A stretch of 64,000 nt of DNA from Nitratidesulfovibrio sp. SRB-5 (GTDB lineage Bacteria > Desulfobacterota > Desulfovibrionia > Desulfovibrionales > Desulfovibrionaceae), in the NCBI RefSeq assembly GCF_019931275.1, contig NZ_JAIOTY010000001.1, positions 1 to 64,000 on the forward strand, in the 5' to 3' direction. The notes under the pieces were generated by a model. It was given only the letters and a program-made list of their open reading frames with translations, was not told the origin of the DNA and did no database searches. Shown one piece after another: positions 1 through 8,479 of this stretch. Made by a program: the position numbers and the translations under genes. Positions within the stretch are counted from its first letter, which is position 1. The number at the start of each line of letters is the position of its first letter.

Positions 1-565
1 GTTGCGCAACACCATGAAGGGCATGCCGTTGTCGCCGAAACGGTAGCGAATGATGTCGCCGCCGGGCAGCACCACCGAATCCAGGGCCACGGGCGCAAGC
101 TGGCCATGCGGACCATGGGGGTTATGGGGACCTTGGGATGCATGGGATGCACCCCCGGCGGCGTTGCCCCCATTGCCCCAATTTGCATAGCAAAACCACG
201 AGATGTTGCGCCCATTCTCGCGACAGCGCAGCCGCGAACAGCCCTTTTGCCCGCTGGCTGTGTCAAACGGCGCCTGCCACGTCGGGCGGATACGAGAAGA
301 GTATGCGCCCTGGTGGCGGGCTTGTTTTCCTTGCCAGCGAACAAAAATGCGTGTTCGCGACGCCGTCCGGGGCGTACATGTAGCGCGTCTGCCCCGCGCG
401 CACGAGGCGGCCCGTGTTGTCGTAGGCAAAGACACGCTCCGTCTCCAGCATCCGCAGCGCGTCGCGCGACATGCCGGGCAGCGGGTTCACCCTTGCCGTG
501 ATGCGCTGGCCCGCCGTGTTGTAGGTGTAGCGTTCCGCCACTTGGCCGTCGCGGCGCGCCTCGGT
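1..565 (-). pseudogene. rhs core remnant, broken
   Basis: On the minus strand this stretch matches the RHS core of the intact gene at 2994-4733: bases 1-180 parallel 3822-4001, and bases about 371-556 parallel 4083-4268. Recognisable YD-repeat peptide includes AERYTYNTAGQRITARV and FAYDNTGRLVRAG. Between about 181 and 365 the match is lost and the segment is roughly 109 bp longer than the intact copy. Most of the extra sequence resembles the dispersed intergenic repeat seen elsewhere in this window, and it shifts the reading. At the right edge the similarity stops abruptly near 565. The left part leaves the window, so a C-terminal tip beyond position 1 cannot be assessed. It is most likely an evolutionary leftover of rhs cassette exchange. 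Confidence 0.75.
289..350 (+). repeat. Truncated copy of dispersed intergenic repeat (copy R1)
   Basis: The segment starts TACGAGAAGAG and ends TTTTCCTTGCCAGCGAAC followed by an A-run, matching both ends of copies R2 (8850-8963) and R5 (51528-51639). The central palindrome is missing. It sits inside the broken rhs core, so it was probably inserted there. Confidence 0.6.
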
Positions 566-579
566 ATGATTACGGATTG

Positions 580-608
580 TTGACTTGTGTTTTTATGTTT
601 GAAGATAT
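580..608 (+). promoter_or_regulatory. Possible promoter for small membrane gene
   Basis: TTGACT at 580-585 is followed by an AT-rich stretch containing AGATATAG at 603-610, spaced 17-18 bases away. The -10 match is poor. The AT-rich block begins just where rhs similarity ends, so this gene probably carries its own promoter, but the exact elements are uncertain. Confidence 0.25.
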
Positions 609-656
609 AGGCAATGCGAATATGCGGCTGTGACTTTTGGGCTTGAAGGAGGGCGC

Positions 657-1082
657 GTGGGCGCGTTCAGAAAAAATCTGATAGTCGTGTTGTTGCTGTT
701 TTTTGTGGCTGTTGATTATTTGATATGGGATTTGTTTGATGCATCTTTGAGCATACAGAATACATACATAATTGTGGCGTGCCTAGTGAGATTGTTTATC
801 TTTGGGCTCGCCGTGTTCGCCGCGAGGCAGGCCAAGTTTGGTGCGTTGGGGGTGAAAGCTGTTGTTTCTTATGCGGCAATACTATTTATCATTTCGCTTT
901 ATTCGGGTGTTCCTGAAAGGATTCCTGGTCTGAACATAATTCCTTTCAATATTGTATGGTTCTGGAACGATCCTCTTGATATAGATAAATCATTAAAGGG
1001 AGCAATGTTGATTTTTTACTTTGTAGTATTGTGCTGTTATGGGGCATTGTTGAAAAATGGAAAGAAAAGCGGCGTTCGGTGA
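657..1082 (+). CDS. Small multi-pass membrane protein, putative immunity-like partner of rhs tip
   Basis: About 141 residues. The first hydrophobic segment is LIVVLLLFFVAVDYLIW, and three more follow near residues 35-55, 65-80 and 110-130, so it is an inner-membrane protein. The GTG at 657 was chosen because AAGGAGG lies four bases upstream; an in-frame GTG at 630 has no such site. The gene is much poorer in G+C than its surroundings. Its layout and the pattern V-D-x-x-I/V-W resemble the products at 2536-2958 and the broken 2089-2502, so the three appear to be one family. It converges on the orphan rhs tip at 1096-1952, with a perfect hairpin between the stop codons. I recognise no named family. 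An immunity role is inferred from position only. Confidence 0.6.
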   Translation: MGAFRKNLIVVLLLFFVAVDYLIWDLFDASLSIQNTYIIVACLVRLFIFGLAVFAARQAKFGALGVKAVVSYAAILFIISLYSGVPERIPGLNIIPFNIVWFWNDPLDIDKSLKGAMLIFYFVVLCCYGALLKNGKKSGVR

Positions 1083-1094
1083 CGCCGCTTTTCT
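1063..1094. terminator. Bidirectional hairpin between convergent genes
   Basis: Perfect 13-bp stem AGAAAAGCGGCGT / ACGCCGCTTTTCT with a 6-base loop. It overlaps the TGA of the membrane gene and ends one base before the stop of the facing rhs tip. The stem gives A-rich and T-rich flanks in both directions, so it can terminate both transcripts. Confidence 0.75.
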
Positions 1095-1095
1095 G

Positions 1096-1952
1096 TTATT
1101 TATTGATGAACTCTCCTGAGTTCTTGTCGCGTGGATGATCAATTTCTCTCCATATTCTTTTTGCCTTTTGGAGAGACGCGTCTACTAGTTCAGGCATGGC
1201 GAATCCCCATGAGATAGGTGAAGTTGCTTCATCAAGCACCTGAATACTCTTCATGCCCTTGCGGAGTTCCTGCCCTTTGTCCCTGAGGATTTCTTGCACA
1301 CGTCGCTTCTCTTTTGAACCATAGGGTGCCCAGAACGGGGCAACGCTAGGTACGATCGTTGTTCCCTCCAGTCCCAGCGGGTCGAAGGCGCTGACTGGGT
1401 CGTCCACGCAATAGTCGTAGGGGTCGTGGTCGCCGCCGGTGTCGCCCAGCGGGTCGGGCGCGGTGAAGCGTCCGGTGCGCGGGTCGTAGTCGCGAAAGCC
1501 GAAGCGCACGAGGCCGGTGTGCCGGTCCGTCAGCCCCCCGGCAAAGCCCAGCGGCAGGAAGAAGTGCGGGCAGGTGTCCAGCAGCGGGATGCCGAAGCTG
1601 TCGTATTCCATGCGCTTCACCACACGGCCATCGGGGTCCAGCAGCGCCTTTGGCGTGCCCGCCTGGTCGCACCCGATGCGGAAGGTGACGGAACGCTGCG
1701 GCACGGCGGGTTCCCCGGCCTTGCGGAAGATGGACGGGTCCAGCAGGTTGCCGTCCAGGCTGTCCAGCGCGGGGCCGCGCACGGTGACCGCCTCGGGCAC
1801 GCGGTCCCCGCCGTAATGAAAGGTGTAGTCCGAGCCGGTGCGGTGGTCGCGGAAGCGGGCCAGGCGCAGCGGGTCGAGCCATTGGTATTCCTCGCTGGGC
1901 GCGTGGTTGCGCAACACCATGAAGGGCATGCCGTTGTCGTTGAAACGGTAGC
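1096..1952 (-). pseudogene. Orphan rhs C-terminal cassette (core end plus variable tip)
   Basis: An open frame from 1929 down to 1096 encodes the end of an RHS core, including FRDYDPRTGRFTAPDPLGD and VSAFDPLGLEG, followed by a tip of about 85 residues. Bases 1368-1952 are nearly identical to 3286-3870 of the intact rhs gene, then similarity stops at both ends. There is no N-terminal region, no plausible ribosome site at the first ATG, and the upstream sequence is unrelated AT-rich DNA, so it is a displaced cassette rather than a free-standing gene. The tip begins after a PYGSKEK motif and ends HPRDKNSGEFINK. The intact gene's tip has the same PYGSKEK opening and a related HPRD..GKFIDK end around a different middle. 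The tip matches no toxin I can name. Confidence 0.7.
1368..1952 (-). repeat. Duplicated rhs core segment (second copy 3286-3870)
   Basis: About 585 bp nearly identical between the orphan cassette and the intact rhs gene, differing at only a few bases in the stretches compared. The same boundary region also begins the remnant at position 1. Long near-identical direct repeats such as these are substrates for recombination that would swap rhs tips. Confidence 0.85.
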
Positions 1953-2088
1953 CCGGTATTAGCTTGGCAGTTATTGTGTTTTTCTATATGTGTAGTGGCG
2001 TTGATTGCCGAGCGCATTGGTTGCCGGGTTGTTGCCGTGTCAAGATTTTTCGTTTGATGTTATATCAACGATGCAGAGAGGTTGGAGG

Positions 2089-2502
2089 ATGGGTGGTGTT
2101 GTGGAAAGGTTAAGGCTCGACACTTTGATGTTTCAGCATGCTGCAATAATATTGATTGTTGTCGTGGATCATGTTGTTTGGTTTGGCATGGGTATCTCTG
2201 ATGAAGTGAATATTGCATACGTTATTTGCGGTAGTATTTGCTCTTATGGCAACAACGCACGAATCTATGAATAGAATTCTGACAGCAATGATGGTGTACT
2301 GTTTTTTTTGATAGCTCTGGTTGGCGGCTATAGTCATAGTGGATATCATTATAGGATAATTCCGTCTGAGGATGACGATTTTATGCATTTCAAGAGGATG
2401 GATGATGTAAGGCCAAATATTGGAGTATTGTTTTTGTCGTCATGCGTGTATCTCTTCGTTATATATTTTGCACATAAACGCGGCATCGATTCTAAAAAAT
2501 AA
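2089..2502 (+). pseudogene. Frameshifted small membrane gene, relative of 2536-2958
   Basis: The first part reads DTLMFQHAAIILIVVVDH and parallels EAILVQRVVVALIVVVDH of the next gene. The last part (2308-2502) ends YLFVIYFAHKRGIDSKK and parallels YLQCIYFAHRYGEKRIAK. The middle is recoverable only by changing frame twice: near 2220-2235, where some residues also seem lost, and at a run of eight T at 2302-2309. With those shifts the reading MNRILTAMMVYCFFLIALV matches MRKILTGMMLYSFFLAFV of the neighbour. It is therefore a decayed paralogue, or a gene switched by the T-tract; a sequencing error in the T-run cannot be excluded. An SD-like GGAGG precedes ATG 2089. Low G+C. Confidence 0.65.
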
Positions 2503-2535
2503 GGCAATATGTTATGGTGCCGGAATGGAGTACAT

Positions 2536-2958
2536 ATGAAATTTGATTTTGAGGCGATACTTGTTCAGCGTGTCGTTGTGGCGCTGATCGTTGTTGTTGA
2601 CCATTTCGTATGGTATTTTGCTGATTTTTATAAAGATGTAAATGCGTACTATATAGTTGTCATTGAATTTTTGCGGATAGCAACTGTAATTTTTGTGTTT
2701 TTATATAGAAGCGATAATGTGATGAGGAAAATTCTTACTGGTATGATGCTATACTCATTTTTTCTTGCATTCGTAAATCTGTATGGAAGCAGTAACTCGT
2801 ACTATGGACTGCATCAGCGTACCATAACAAATATGTTCTATTTTAAAAAATCATCAGATATAGAGTTTAAAGACCTGTGGCCGGCATTTTTTGCATGCAT
2901 TTATCTTCAATGCATATATTTCGCTCATAGATATGGAGAAAAGAGAATCGCAAAATAG
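2536..2958 (+). CDS. Small multi-pass membrane protein, putative immunity-like partner of rhs
   Basis: 140 residues. Hydrophobic segments lie near residues 8-28 (VVVALIVVVDHFVWYFADF), 34-55, 64-82 and 112-130, predicting an inner-membrane protein. ATG 2536 was chosen because TGGAG lies five bases upstream; an in-frame ATG at 2509 lacks a site. The protein is related to the pseudogene at 2089-2502 and more distantly to 657-1082. The gene converges on the intact rhs gene and is separated from it by a 13-bp hairpin. The AT-rich composition, against very GC-rich neighbours, points to acquisition by transfer. Family unknown to me. A role in neutralising the Rhs tip is inferred from the repeated pairing with rhs cassettes. 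Confidence 0.65.
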   Translation: MKFDFEAILVQRVVVALIVVVDHFVWYFADFYKDVNAYYIVVIEFLRIATVIFVFLYRSDNVMRKILTGMMLYSFFLAFVNLYGSSNSYYGLHQRTITNMFYFKKSSDIEFKDLWPAFFACIYLQCIYFAHRYGEKRIAK

Positions 2959-2960
2959 TG

Positions 2961-2989
2961 GTGGCCACCTTCCTGTGGAAGGTGGCCAC
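2961..2989. terminator. Bidirectional hairpin between membrane gene and rhs
   Basis: Perfect 13-bp stem GTGGCCACCTTCC / GGAAGGTGGCCAC with a 3-base loop, between the stop codons of two convergent genes. It lacks a T-run, so termination efficiency is uncertain. Its position mirrors the hairpin at 1063-1094, though the sequence is unrelated. Confidence 0.6.
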
Positions 2990-2993
2990 GGCA

Positions 2994-4733
2994 TTACTTG
3001 TCGATGAATTTGCCGGTTCCCGAATCTCTCGGATGTTTTGCCGGGTCCCATTCCTTATTTTGAGGGGGGGTGCCGTCGGCTTTGTGTGATTTTTGCTTTT
3101 CAGAAATTTTTTTAAAGAGATAGCTAATGGGCTGAAATTCGTCAGCGTGTACAGCCCCCGTCCCGAACCCGCGTGCGCGGGAACCCGCCTCCTCCTGCAT
3201 TTCGGCGATGCCTTCCTTCTTCTCTTTGCTTCCGTATGGGTATGACCACCACGGGCGCAGGCGCTTCAAGATACCCTCTCCTTCCAGGCCCAACGGGTCG
3301 AAGGCGCTGACCGGGTCGTCCACGCAATAGTCGTAGGGGTCGTGGTCGCCGCCGGTGTCGCCCAGCGGGTCGGGCGCGGTGAAGCGTCCGGTGCGCGGGT
3401 CGTAGTCGCGAAAGCCGAAGCGCACGAGGCCGGTGTGCCGGTCCGTCAGCCCCCCGGCAAAGCCCAGCGGCAGGAAGAAGTGCGGGCAGGTGTCCAGCAG
3501 CGGGATGCCGAAGCTGTCGTATTCCATGCGCTTCACCACACGGCCATCGGGGTCCAGCAGCGCCTTTGGCGTGCCCGCCTGGTCGCACCCGATGCGGAAG
3601 GTGACGGAACGCTGCGGCACGGCGGGTTCCCCGGCCTTGCGGAAGATGGACGGGTCCAGCAGGTTGCCGTCCAGGCTGTCCAGCGCGGGGCCGCGCACGG
3701 TGACCGCCTCGGGCACGCGGTCCCCGCCGTAATGAAAGGTGTAGTCCGAGCCGGTGCGGTGGTCGCGGAAGCGGGCCAGGCGCAGCGGGTCGAGCCACTG
3801 GTACTCCTCGCTGGGCGCGTGGTTGCGCAACACCATGAAGGGCATGCCGTTGTCGCCGAAACGGTAGCGAATGATGTCGCCGCCGGGCAGCACCACCGAA
3901 TCAAGGGCCACGGGCGCAAGCTGGCCATGCGGACTATGGGGGGCGTTGGGACTGTAGGGATTGGGGGATGCATGGGGTGCGCCATCGGCGGCGTTGCCTG
4001 CGTTGCCCCCGTTGGCCCCATTTGCATAGTAAAACCACATGCTGGAGCGCCCTTCCTCGCGGCAGCGCAGCGTGCCGTCCGGGGCGTACATGTAGCGCGT
4101 CCGGCCCGCGCGCACGAGGCGGCCCGTGTTGTCGTAGGCAAAGGCGCGCTCCGTCTCCAGCATCCGCAGCGCATCGCGCGACATGCCGGGCAGCGGGTTC
4201 ACCCTTGCCGTGATGCGCTGGCCCGCCGTGTTGTAAGTGTAGCGTTCCGCCACCTGGCCGTCGCGGCGCACTTCGGTCAGGTGGCCGCGTCCGTCGTGGG
4301 TGTAGTCGTAGCTGGCGGCGCGCCCGCCGCCGCGTTCCTGTTTGGCGCGCAGCCTGCCCTCGGGCGAGAAGGTGCACTGCACGTCCAGCGCAGGGGGGAT
4401 GTCGCCGGACTGGGGAGCGACGGCGGAGGCAGAGGCGGCGGACTCGTCCGTCCTGCCGGGGGCACCCTCGGCGCGGGAATGGGGCGTGTGGGGTGCGGGC
4501 ACGGCGGAAGCTTCGGAAGCGGCGAGAGCCGCAGGGAATGCGTCCGCGCCGTACCCCGGCCCGGCGGGTGCCGCCCTTCCGGCAGGCACAGTCCCTCCGG
4601 TGGTCACGGGCTGTTCATTGCGGGGCCGTTTGGCGAACACCACGGTGCGCAAAAAGTCTTCGGTGGACATGGCCTGGGGTGAACGCTGGGCAGGGGCGCG
4701 GCGGGATGCGCGCCCGCGAGTGGCTGCGGACAT
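2994..4733 (-). CDS. Short Rhs-family protein with variable C-terminal tip
   Basis: 579 residues from ATG 4733, chosen because AAAGGAAG lies just upstream; a longer frame begins at 4880 without a site. Residues 1-120 are low-complexity with no clear signal peptide. YD repeats follow, for example ASYDYTHDGRGHLTEVRRDG and AERYTYNTAGQRITARV, then the RHS-associated core ending FRDYDPRTGRFTAPDPLGD and VSAFDPLGLEG. The last 95 residues form a different, charged tip (WWSYPYGSKEK to HPRDSGTGKFIDK). Classical Rhs toxins exceed 1,000 residues and build a closed shell. This one is far shorter, so it may be a cargo module or a reduced form. Polymorphic tips in this family are usually toxins delivered to competitors; here that is inference. 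There is no codirectional immunity gene downstream; instead a membrane gene faces it. Confidence 0.8.
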   Translation of the reverse strand: MSAATRGRASRRAPAQRSPQAMSTEDFLRTVVFAKRPRNEQPVTTGGTVPAGRAAPAGPGYGADAFPAALAASEASAVPAPHTPHSRAEGAPGRTDESAASASAVAPQSGDIPPALDVQCTFSPEGRLRAKQERGGGRAASYDYTHDGRGHLTEVRRDGQVAERYTYNTAGQRITARVNPLPGMSRDALRMLETERAFAYDNTGRLVRAGRTRYMYAPDGTLRCREEGRSSMWFYYANGANGGNAGNAADGAPHASPNPYSPNAPHSPHGQLAPVALDSVVLPGGDIIRYRFGDNGMPFMVLRNHAPSEEYQWLDPLRLARFRDHRTGSDYTFHYGGDRVPEAVTVRGPALDSLDGNLLDPSIFRKAGEPAVPQRSVTFRIGCDQAGTPKALLDPDGRVVKRMEYDSFGIPLLDTCPHFFLPLGFAGGLTDRHTGLVRFGFRDYDPRTGRFTAPDPLGDTGGDHDPYDYCVDDPVSAFDPLGLEGEGILKRLRPWWSYPYGSKEKKEGIAEMQEEAGSRARGFGTGAVHADEFQPISYLFKKISEKQKSHKADGTPPQNKEWDPAKHPRDSGTGKFIDK

Positions 4734-5263
4734 GGCACTTCCTTTGGTTGATGATGGAAATGCCGCACCCGTAGCATGCGGGTTTCGGCCCGGCGTTGCC
4801 GCAACAGGGCCGCAGCGGGGTGGGGTGACCGTCCGGAAGGGGTACGGCCATGGCGTGACCCGGACGCAATCTGGATGCATCCCGCTCGTGGCTTCGGCAT
4901 GGCCCGCCCGCCATCACGGAGGTACCCGACCGCTACCGGGCATCCCCTGGGCAGCATCCCCTCGCCATCCCGCCGTCATCCGGATGTTCCCCCCTTCGGA
5001 CAACCGCAGCCCCCTTCCTCCGGCTCCCCTAGTCCGCGCCTCCTTTCCGGCCCCCGATCCACCCCGGCGCGTCTTGACCTTGCCGGGTGGCTTGATTAGC
5101 GTGGCACGTCTTCACTCCACGCGGTGCGCCGGGGGCCCGGCGCGTCATCTCCGTCACCACCCAGGCGCGGCCGTGCCGCCATCGCTGGCCGCCATGCGCC
5201 CGCCAGCGCGGCCCGCCAACGTGCCCCCAAACACGCGGGGCGTACATCCGAGAGGTAGGAAAC
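4734..5263. other. Intergenic, divergent rhs / ilvE
   Basis: About 530 bases without a credible gene. A weak promoter-like pair for ilvE lies at TTGACC near 5074, followed 17 bases later by TAGCGT. An AGGTAGGA ribosome site stands before ilvE. I see no tRNA, riboswitch or strong terminator. Confidence 0.5.
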
Positions 5264-6187
5264 ATGGTCCAGAAAGCGGAAACCATCTGGTTTGACGGCA
5301 AGCAGGTGCCCTGGGACGAAGCCAACGTGCACGTGCTGACCCACACCCTGCATTACGGCGTGGGCGTGTTCGAAGGCATTCGCGCGTACAAGTGCGCCGA
5401 CGGCGGGTCCGCCGTGTTCCGCCTGCGCGAGCACATGCAGCGCCTGCTGAACTCGGCCAAGATCCTGCGCATGGTCATTCCCTACACCGTCGACCAGCTC
5501 GTGGACGCCGTGGAAGAAACCCTGAAGCGCAACAAGCTGGCCGAAGGCTACATCCGCCCCCTGTCGTTCGTGGGCGCGGGCGCCATGGGCGTGTACCCCG
5601 GCGACAACCCGGTGCAGACCATCATCGCCACCTGGCCGTGGGGCGCCTACCTTGGCGCAGAGGCGCTGGAACACGGCATCCGCGTCAAGACCAGCTCGTT
5701 CTGCCGCCACCACGTCAACGCCATGATGACCAAGGCCAAGGCCTGCGGCAACTACGTGAACTCGGTGCTGGCCAAGATGGAAGCCAAGGCCGACGGCTAC
5801 GACGAAGGCCTGATGCTGGATACCCAGGGCTTCGTGTCCGAAGCCACCGGCGAAAATATCTTCATCGTGCGCGGCAAGCTCATCAAGACCACCCCGCTCA
5901 CCTCGGTGCTGGACGGCATTACCCGCAACAGCCTGATCACCCTGGCCCGCGAACTGGGCTACGAAGTGGTGGAGCAGCAGTTCACCCGCGACGAACTGTA
6001 CATCGCCGACGAAGCGTTCTTCTGTGGCACCGCCGCTGAACTGACGCCCATCCGCGAGGTGGACCTGCGCGTCATCGGCCAGGGCACCGCCGGTCCGGTG
6101 ACCAAGCACCTGCAGGGCGAGTACTTCAAGGCCGTGAAGGGTGAAAACCCGGCCTACGCCCACTGGCTGCACCGCTATACCATCTAG
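5264..6187 (+). CDS. ilvE: Branched-chain-amino-acid aminotransferase
   Basis: 307 residues, the usual length for fold-type IV PLP aminotransferases. It interconverts valine, leucine and isoleucine with their 2-oxo acids, using 2-oxoglutarate/glutamate, in the cytosol. [14 protein letters not shown] near residue 29 is the typical early motif. The PLP lysine is K159 in [10 protein letters not shown], the same number as the catalytic lysine of E. coli Ilv[21 protein letters not shown] and [13 protein letters not shown] are further family signatures. The start ATG has AGGTAGGA upstream. It stands alone between a divergent rhs gene and dnaX. D-amino-acid aminotransferase and aminodeoxychorismate lyase share the fold, but the motifs favour IlvE. 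Confidence 0.93.
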   Translation: MVQKAETIWFDGKQVPWDEANVHVLTHTLHYGVGVFEGIRAYKCADGGSAVFRLREHMQRLLNSAKILRMVIPYTVDQLVDAVEETLKRNKLAEGYIRPLSFVGAGAMGVYPGDNPVQTIIATWPWGAYLGAEALEHGIRVKTSSFCRHHVNAMMTKAKACGNYVNSVLAKMEAKADGYDEGLMLDTQGFVSEATGENIFIVRGKLIKTTPLTSVLDGITRNSLITLARELGYEVVEQQFTRDELYIADEAFFCGTAAELTPIREVDLRVIGQGTAGPVTKHLQGEYFKAVKGENPAYAHWLHRYTI

Positions 6188-6394
6188 GGTCCGTCCGTGT
6201 ATGATCGCCGCACGCCGGGCACCCGTCCCGGCGTGCGGCGTGCGTTGCGGCCCCCGCCAGCCCGGATGGCCCGGAATCGCCCGTAGCGTCCAGATTTTGC
6301 CGCCCCACGGCACGCACCAACCCGCGCCCCGTCCGGCGTCCCGTCCTTCCGCGCGAAGGCGGGCGGGACAGGCGGCGCTGCAGGCCCGCACTTC

Positions 6395-8461
6395 ATGAGC
6401 AACGCCCCCCTCACCGCCAGATACCGCCCGCAGACCTTCGCCGAGGTGGCCGGGCAGGAGACGGTAAAGGCCATCCTTTCCCGCGCCGCGGCGGAAGACC
6501 GCGTGGCCCCCGCCTACCTGTTCAGCGGCACGCGCGGGGTGGGCAAGACCACCATCGCCCGCATCCTGGCCAAGGCGCTGAACTGCGAAAAGGCCCCCAC
6601 CGGCGAGCCGTGCAACACCTGCGAACAGTGCCGCAAGGTGGTCATGGGCAACCACGTGGACGTGGTGGAAATCGACGGCGCCTCCAACCGGGGCATCGAG
6701 GACGCCCGCCGCCTGCGCGAGGCCATCGGCTACGCGCCCATGGAAGGCCGCTACAAGGTCTTCATCATCGACGAAGCCCACATGCTGACGCGCGAGGCGT
6801 TCAACGCCCTGCTGAAAACGCTGGAGGAACCCCCGCCGCGCGTCACCTTCGTGCTGGCCACCACCGAGCCGCACAAATTTCCCGTGACCATCATCAGCCG
6901 CTGCCAGCACTTCACCTTCAAACGGCTGCCCGAGAACGAGCTGGAAGCCCACCTGACCGGCGTGCTGACCCGAGAGGGGCAGGACTTCGACCCGGCGGCG
7001 GTGCGGCTCATCGCGCGGCGGGCCGCTGGCAGCGTGCGCGACTCCATGTCGCTGCTGGGCCAGGTGCTGGCCCTTGGCGGCGACCGCCTGACCGTGGAGG
7101 GCGCGCGCGGCGTGCTGGGCCTGGCCGGGCAGGAACTGTTCTTCGAGGTGATGCAGGCCCTGGCCTCGCAGGATTGCGTGGCGGTATCCGCCGTGGTGCG
7201 CGACCTGCTGGACAAGGGCGTGGACATAGGGTTCTTCCTGCGCGAACTGGCCGCCACCTGGCGCAACCTGTTCATGCTGCGTCAGGCGGGCGAGGCCGCC
7301 CTGCCCGCGCTGGACCTGCCGGAAGAAGAAGCCCGCCAGTGGCTGGAATGGGCGCCTAAGTTCGAGATCACGCACATCCACGCCTGCTGGCAGATGACCC
7401 TGGAAGGCCAGCGCCGCGTGCTGACCAGCCTGGAACCGGCCATGGCGCTGGAACTGCTGCTGCTGAACCTGGCCATGCTGCCGCGCCTTGTGTCGCTGGA
7501 GCAGCTGTCGCGCGGCGGCGGGGCAGGCCCCGCCGGTGGGCGCGGCGTGCCCGGTGGCGTGGGTGGAGCGGGTGGCGGACCTGCTGGCGGTTCGGGCATG
7601 CCCGGTGGGGGCGCGGGGGGCCACGGCTCCATGCCGCCTCGGCAGGGCGGGTACGGCGGATACGGCGGATATGGTGGACAGGGCGGACAGGGCGGATATG
7701 GCGCCCAATCCGGCCAATTCGGCCAATCCGGCCAATCCGGCGAATCGTTCCCGCAGGCCCAGCCGCCGCAGGGCCGGTATCCCGGTCCGGGGCAGGTCCG
7801 GCCTCAGGCCGCGTCGTCGGCATCGTCCATGTCTTCGTCGTCCGGCGTGCCCGGTGTGCCGGGCATGCAGCCCGCGGGCGGCTTTCCCCGTCCCGAGCGA
7901 GCCGCCCCGGCGGCGGCCCCCGCCCCCTCGCGCGGCGGTTCGGACACCTCGCTGCCGTGGGATGACGTGCCGTATCCCGCGCCCGGCGCAGGCGCCGTGC
8001 CCGGAGGCACCGCCGTGGCGGGTGCCCCCGGTGGCTCCGGTAGCCCCGATGGGGTGGACGCCGCGCCTGACATGGCATCCGCACCCGCCCCTCAGGGCGA
8101 GGGCACGTGGGACGGCTTCGTGCGCTACTGCGCGGAACGCAGCAACGGCGGCAACGGGTTGTCCGTGCTGGGCCAGGCGCGTGGCCGCATGGACGGCGGC
8201 CGCCTGATCGTGGAGACGCGGTTCCGCACCCAGTACGAGCACCTCTGCTCCACCGGCAATCAGGCCGCCCTTGCAGAATACGCCCGCGCCTACTTCGGCG
8301 ACGGGACCACGGTGGAGGTGCAGCCCCCCACCACCCGCATCAAGACCCCCTCGGAACTGCGCGCCGAGGCCGAACGGCACCCCGCCGTGGGCCTGCTGCG
8401 CGAACAGTTCGGGGCCACCATGCTGTCCTGCCGGCCCCTGTCCGACAGCCAGCTTCAATAG
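6395..8461 (+). CDS. dnaX: DNA polymerase III gamma/tau subunit
   Basis: 688 residues. AAA+ clamp-loader ATPase that opens the sliding clamp and ties the replicase together. Walker A is GTRGVGKT at residues 45-52. Zinc-binding cysteines are C64, C73, C76 and C79, and Walker B DEAH is at 126-129. A sensor SRC motif follows in TIISRC. The conserved ATPase and collar regions end near residue 370. Then comes an unusual linker of almost 200 residues made of Gly, Pro, Ser and Gln, including YGGYGGYGGQGGQGGYG, before a conserved-looking tail (TWDGFVRYCAERSNGGNG). No strong Shine-Dalgarno sequence precedes the ATG. I see no convincing slippery site for a gamma form. It heads the dnaX-ebfC-recR order common in bacteria. 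Confidence 0.95.
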   Translation: MSNAPLTARYRPQTFAEVAGQETVKAILSRAAAEDRVAPAYLFSGTRGVGKTTIARILAKALNCEKAPTGEPCNTCEQCRKVVMGNHVDVVEIDGASNRGIEDARRLREAIGYAPMEGRYKVFIIDEAHMLTREAFNALLKTLEEPPPRVTFVLATTEPHKFPVTIISRCQHFTFKRLPENELEAHLTGVLTREGQDFDPAAVRLIARRAAGSVRDSMSLLGQVLALGGDRLTVEGARGVLGLAGQELFFEVMQALASQDCVAVSAVVRDLLDKGVDIGFFLRELAATWRNLFMLRQAGEAALPALDLPEEEARQWLEWAPKFEITHIHACWQMTLEGQRRVLTSLEPAMALELLLLNLAMLPRLVSLEQLSRGGGAGPAGGRGVPGGVGGAGGGPAGGSGMPGGGAGGHGSMPPRQGGYGGYGGYGGQGGQGGYGAQSGQFGQSGQSGESFPQAQPPQGRYPGPGQVRPQAASSASSMSSSSGVPGVPGMQPAGGFPRPERAAPAAAPAPSRGGSDTSLPWDDVPYPAPGAGAVPGGTAVAGAPGGSGSPDGVDAAPDMASAPAPQGEGTWDGFVRYCAERSNGGNGLSVLGQARGRMDGGRLIVETRFRTQYEHLCSTGNQAALAEYARAYFGDGTTVEVQPPTTRIKTPSELRAEAERHPAVGLLREQFGATMLSCRPLSDSQLQ

Positions 8462-8479
8462 AACCATCCGGAGGAATCC

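Noticed and set aside
3342-4682. Plus-strand open frame of 446 codons across the intact rhs gene
   Set aside because: It is antisense to clear YD repeats and has no recognisable domain; the rhs start has a good ribosome site.
1-4733. Prophage or insertion sequence origin of the AT-rich left region
   Set aside because: No integrase, transposase, terminal inverted repeats or phage structural genes are seen; rhs cassette exchange explains the mosaic better.
6395-8461. Programmed frameshift site in dnaX producing gamma
   Set aside because: No A-rich slippery heptamer with a following stem is apparent; the linker is GC-rich throughout.
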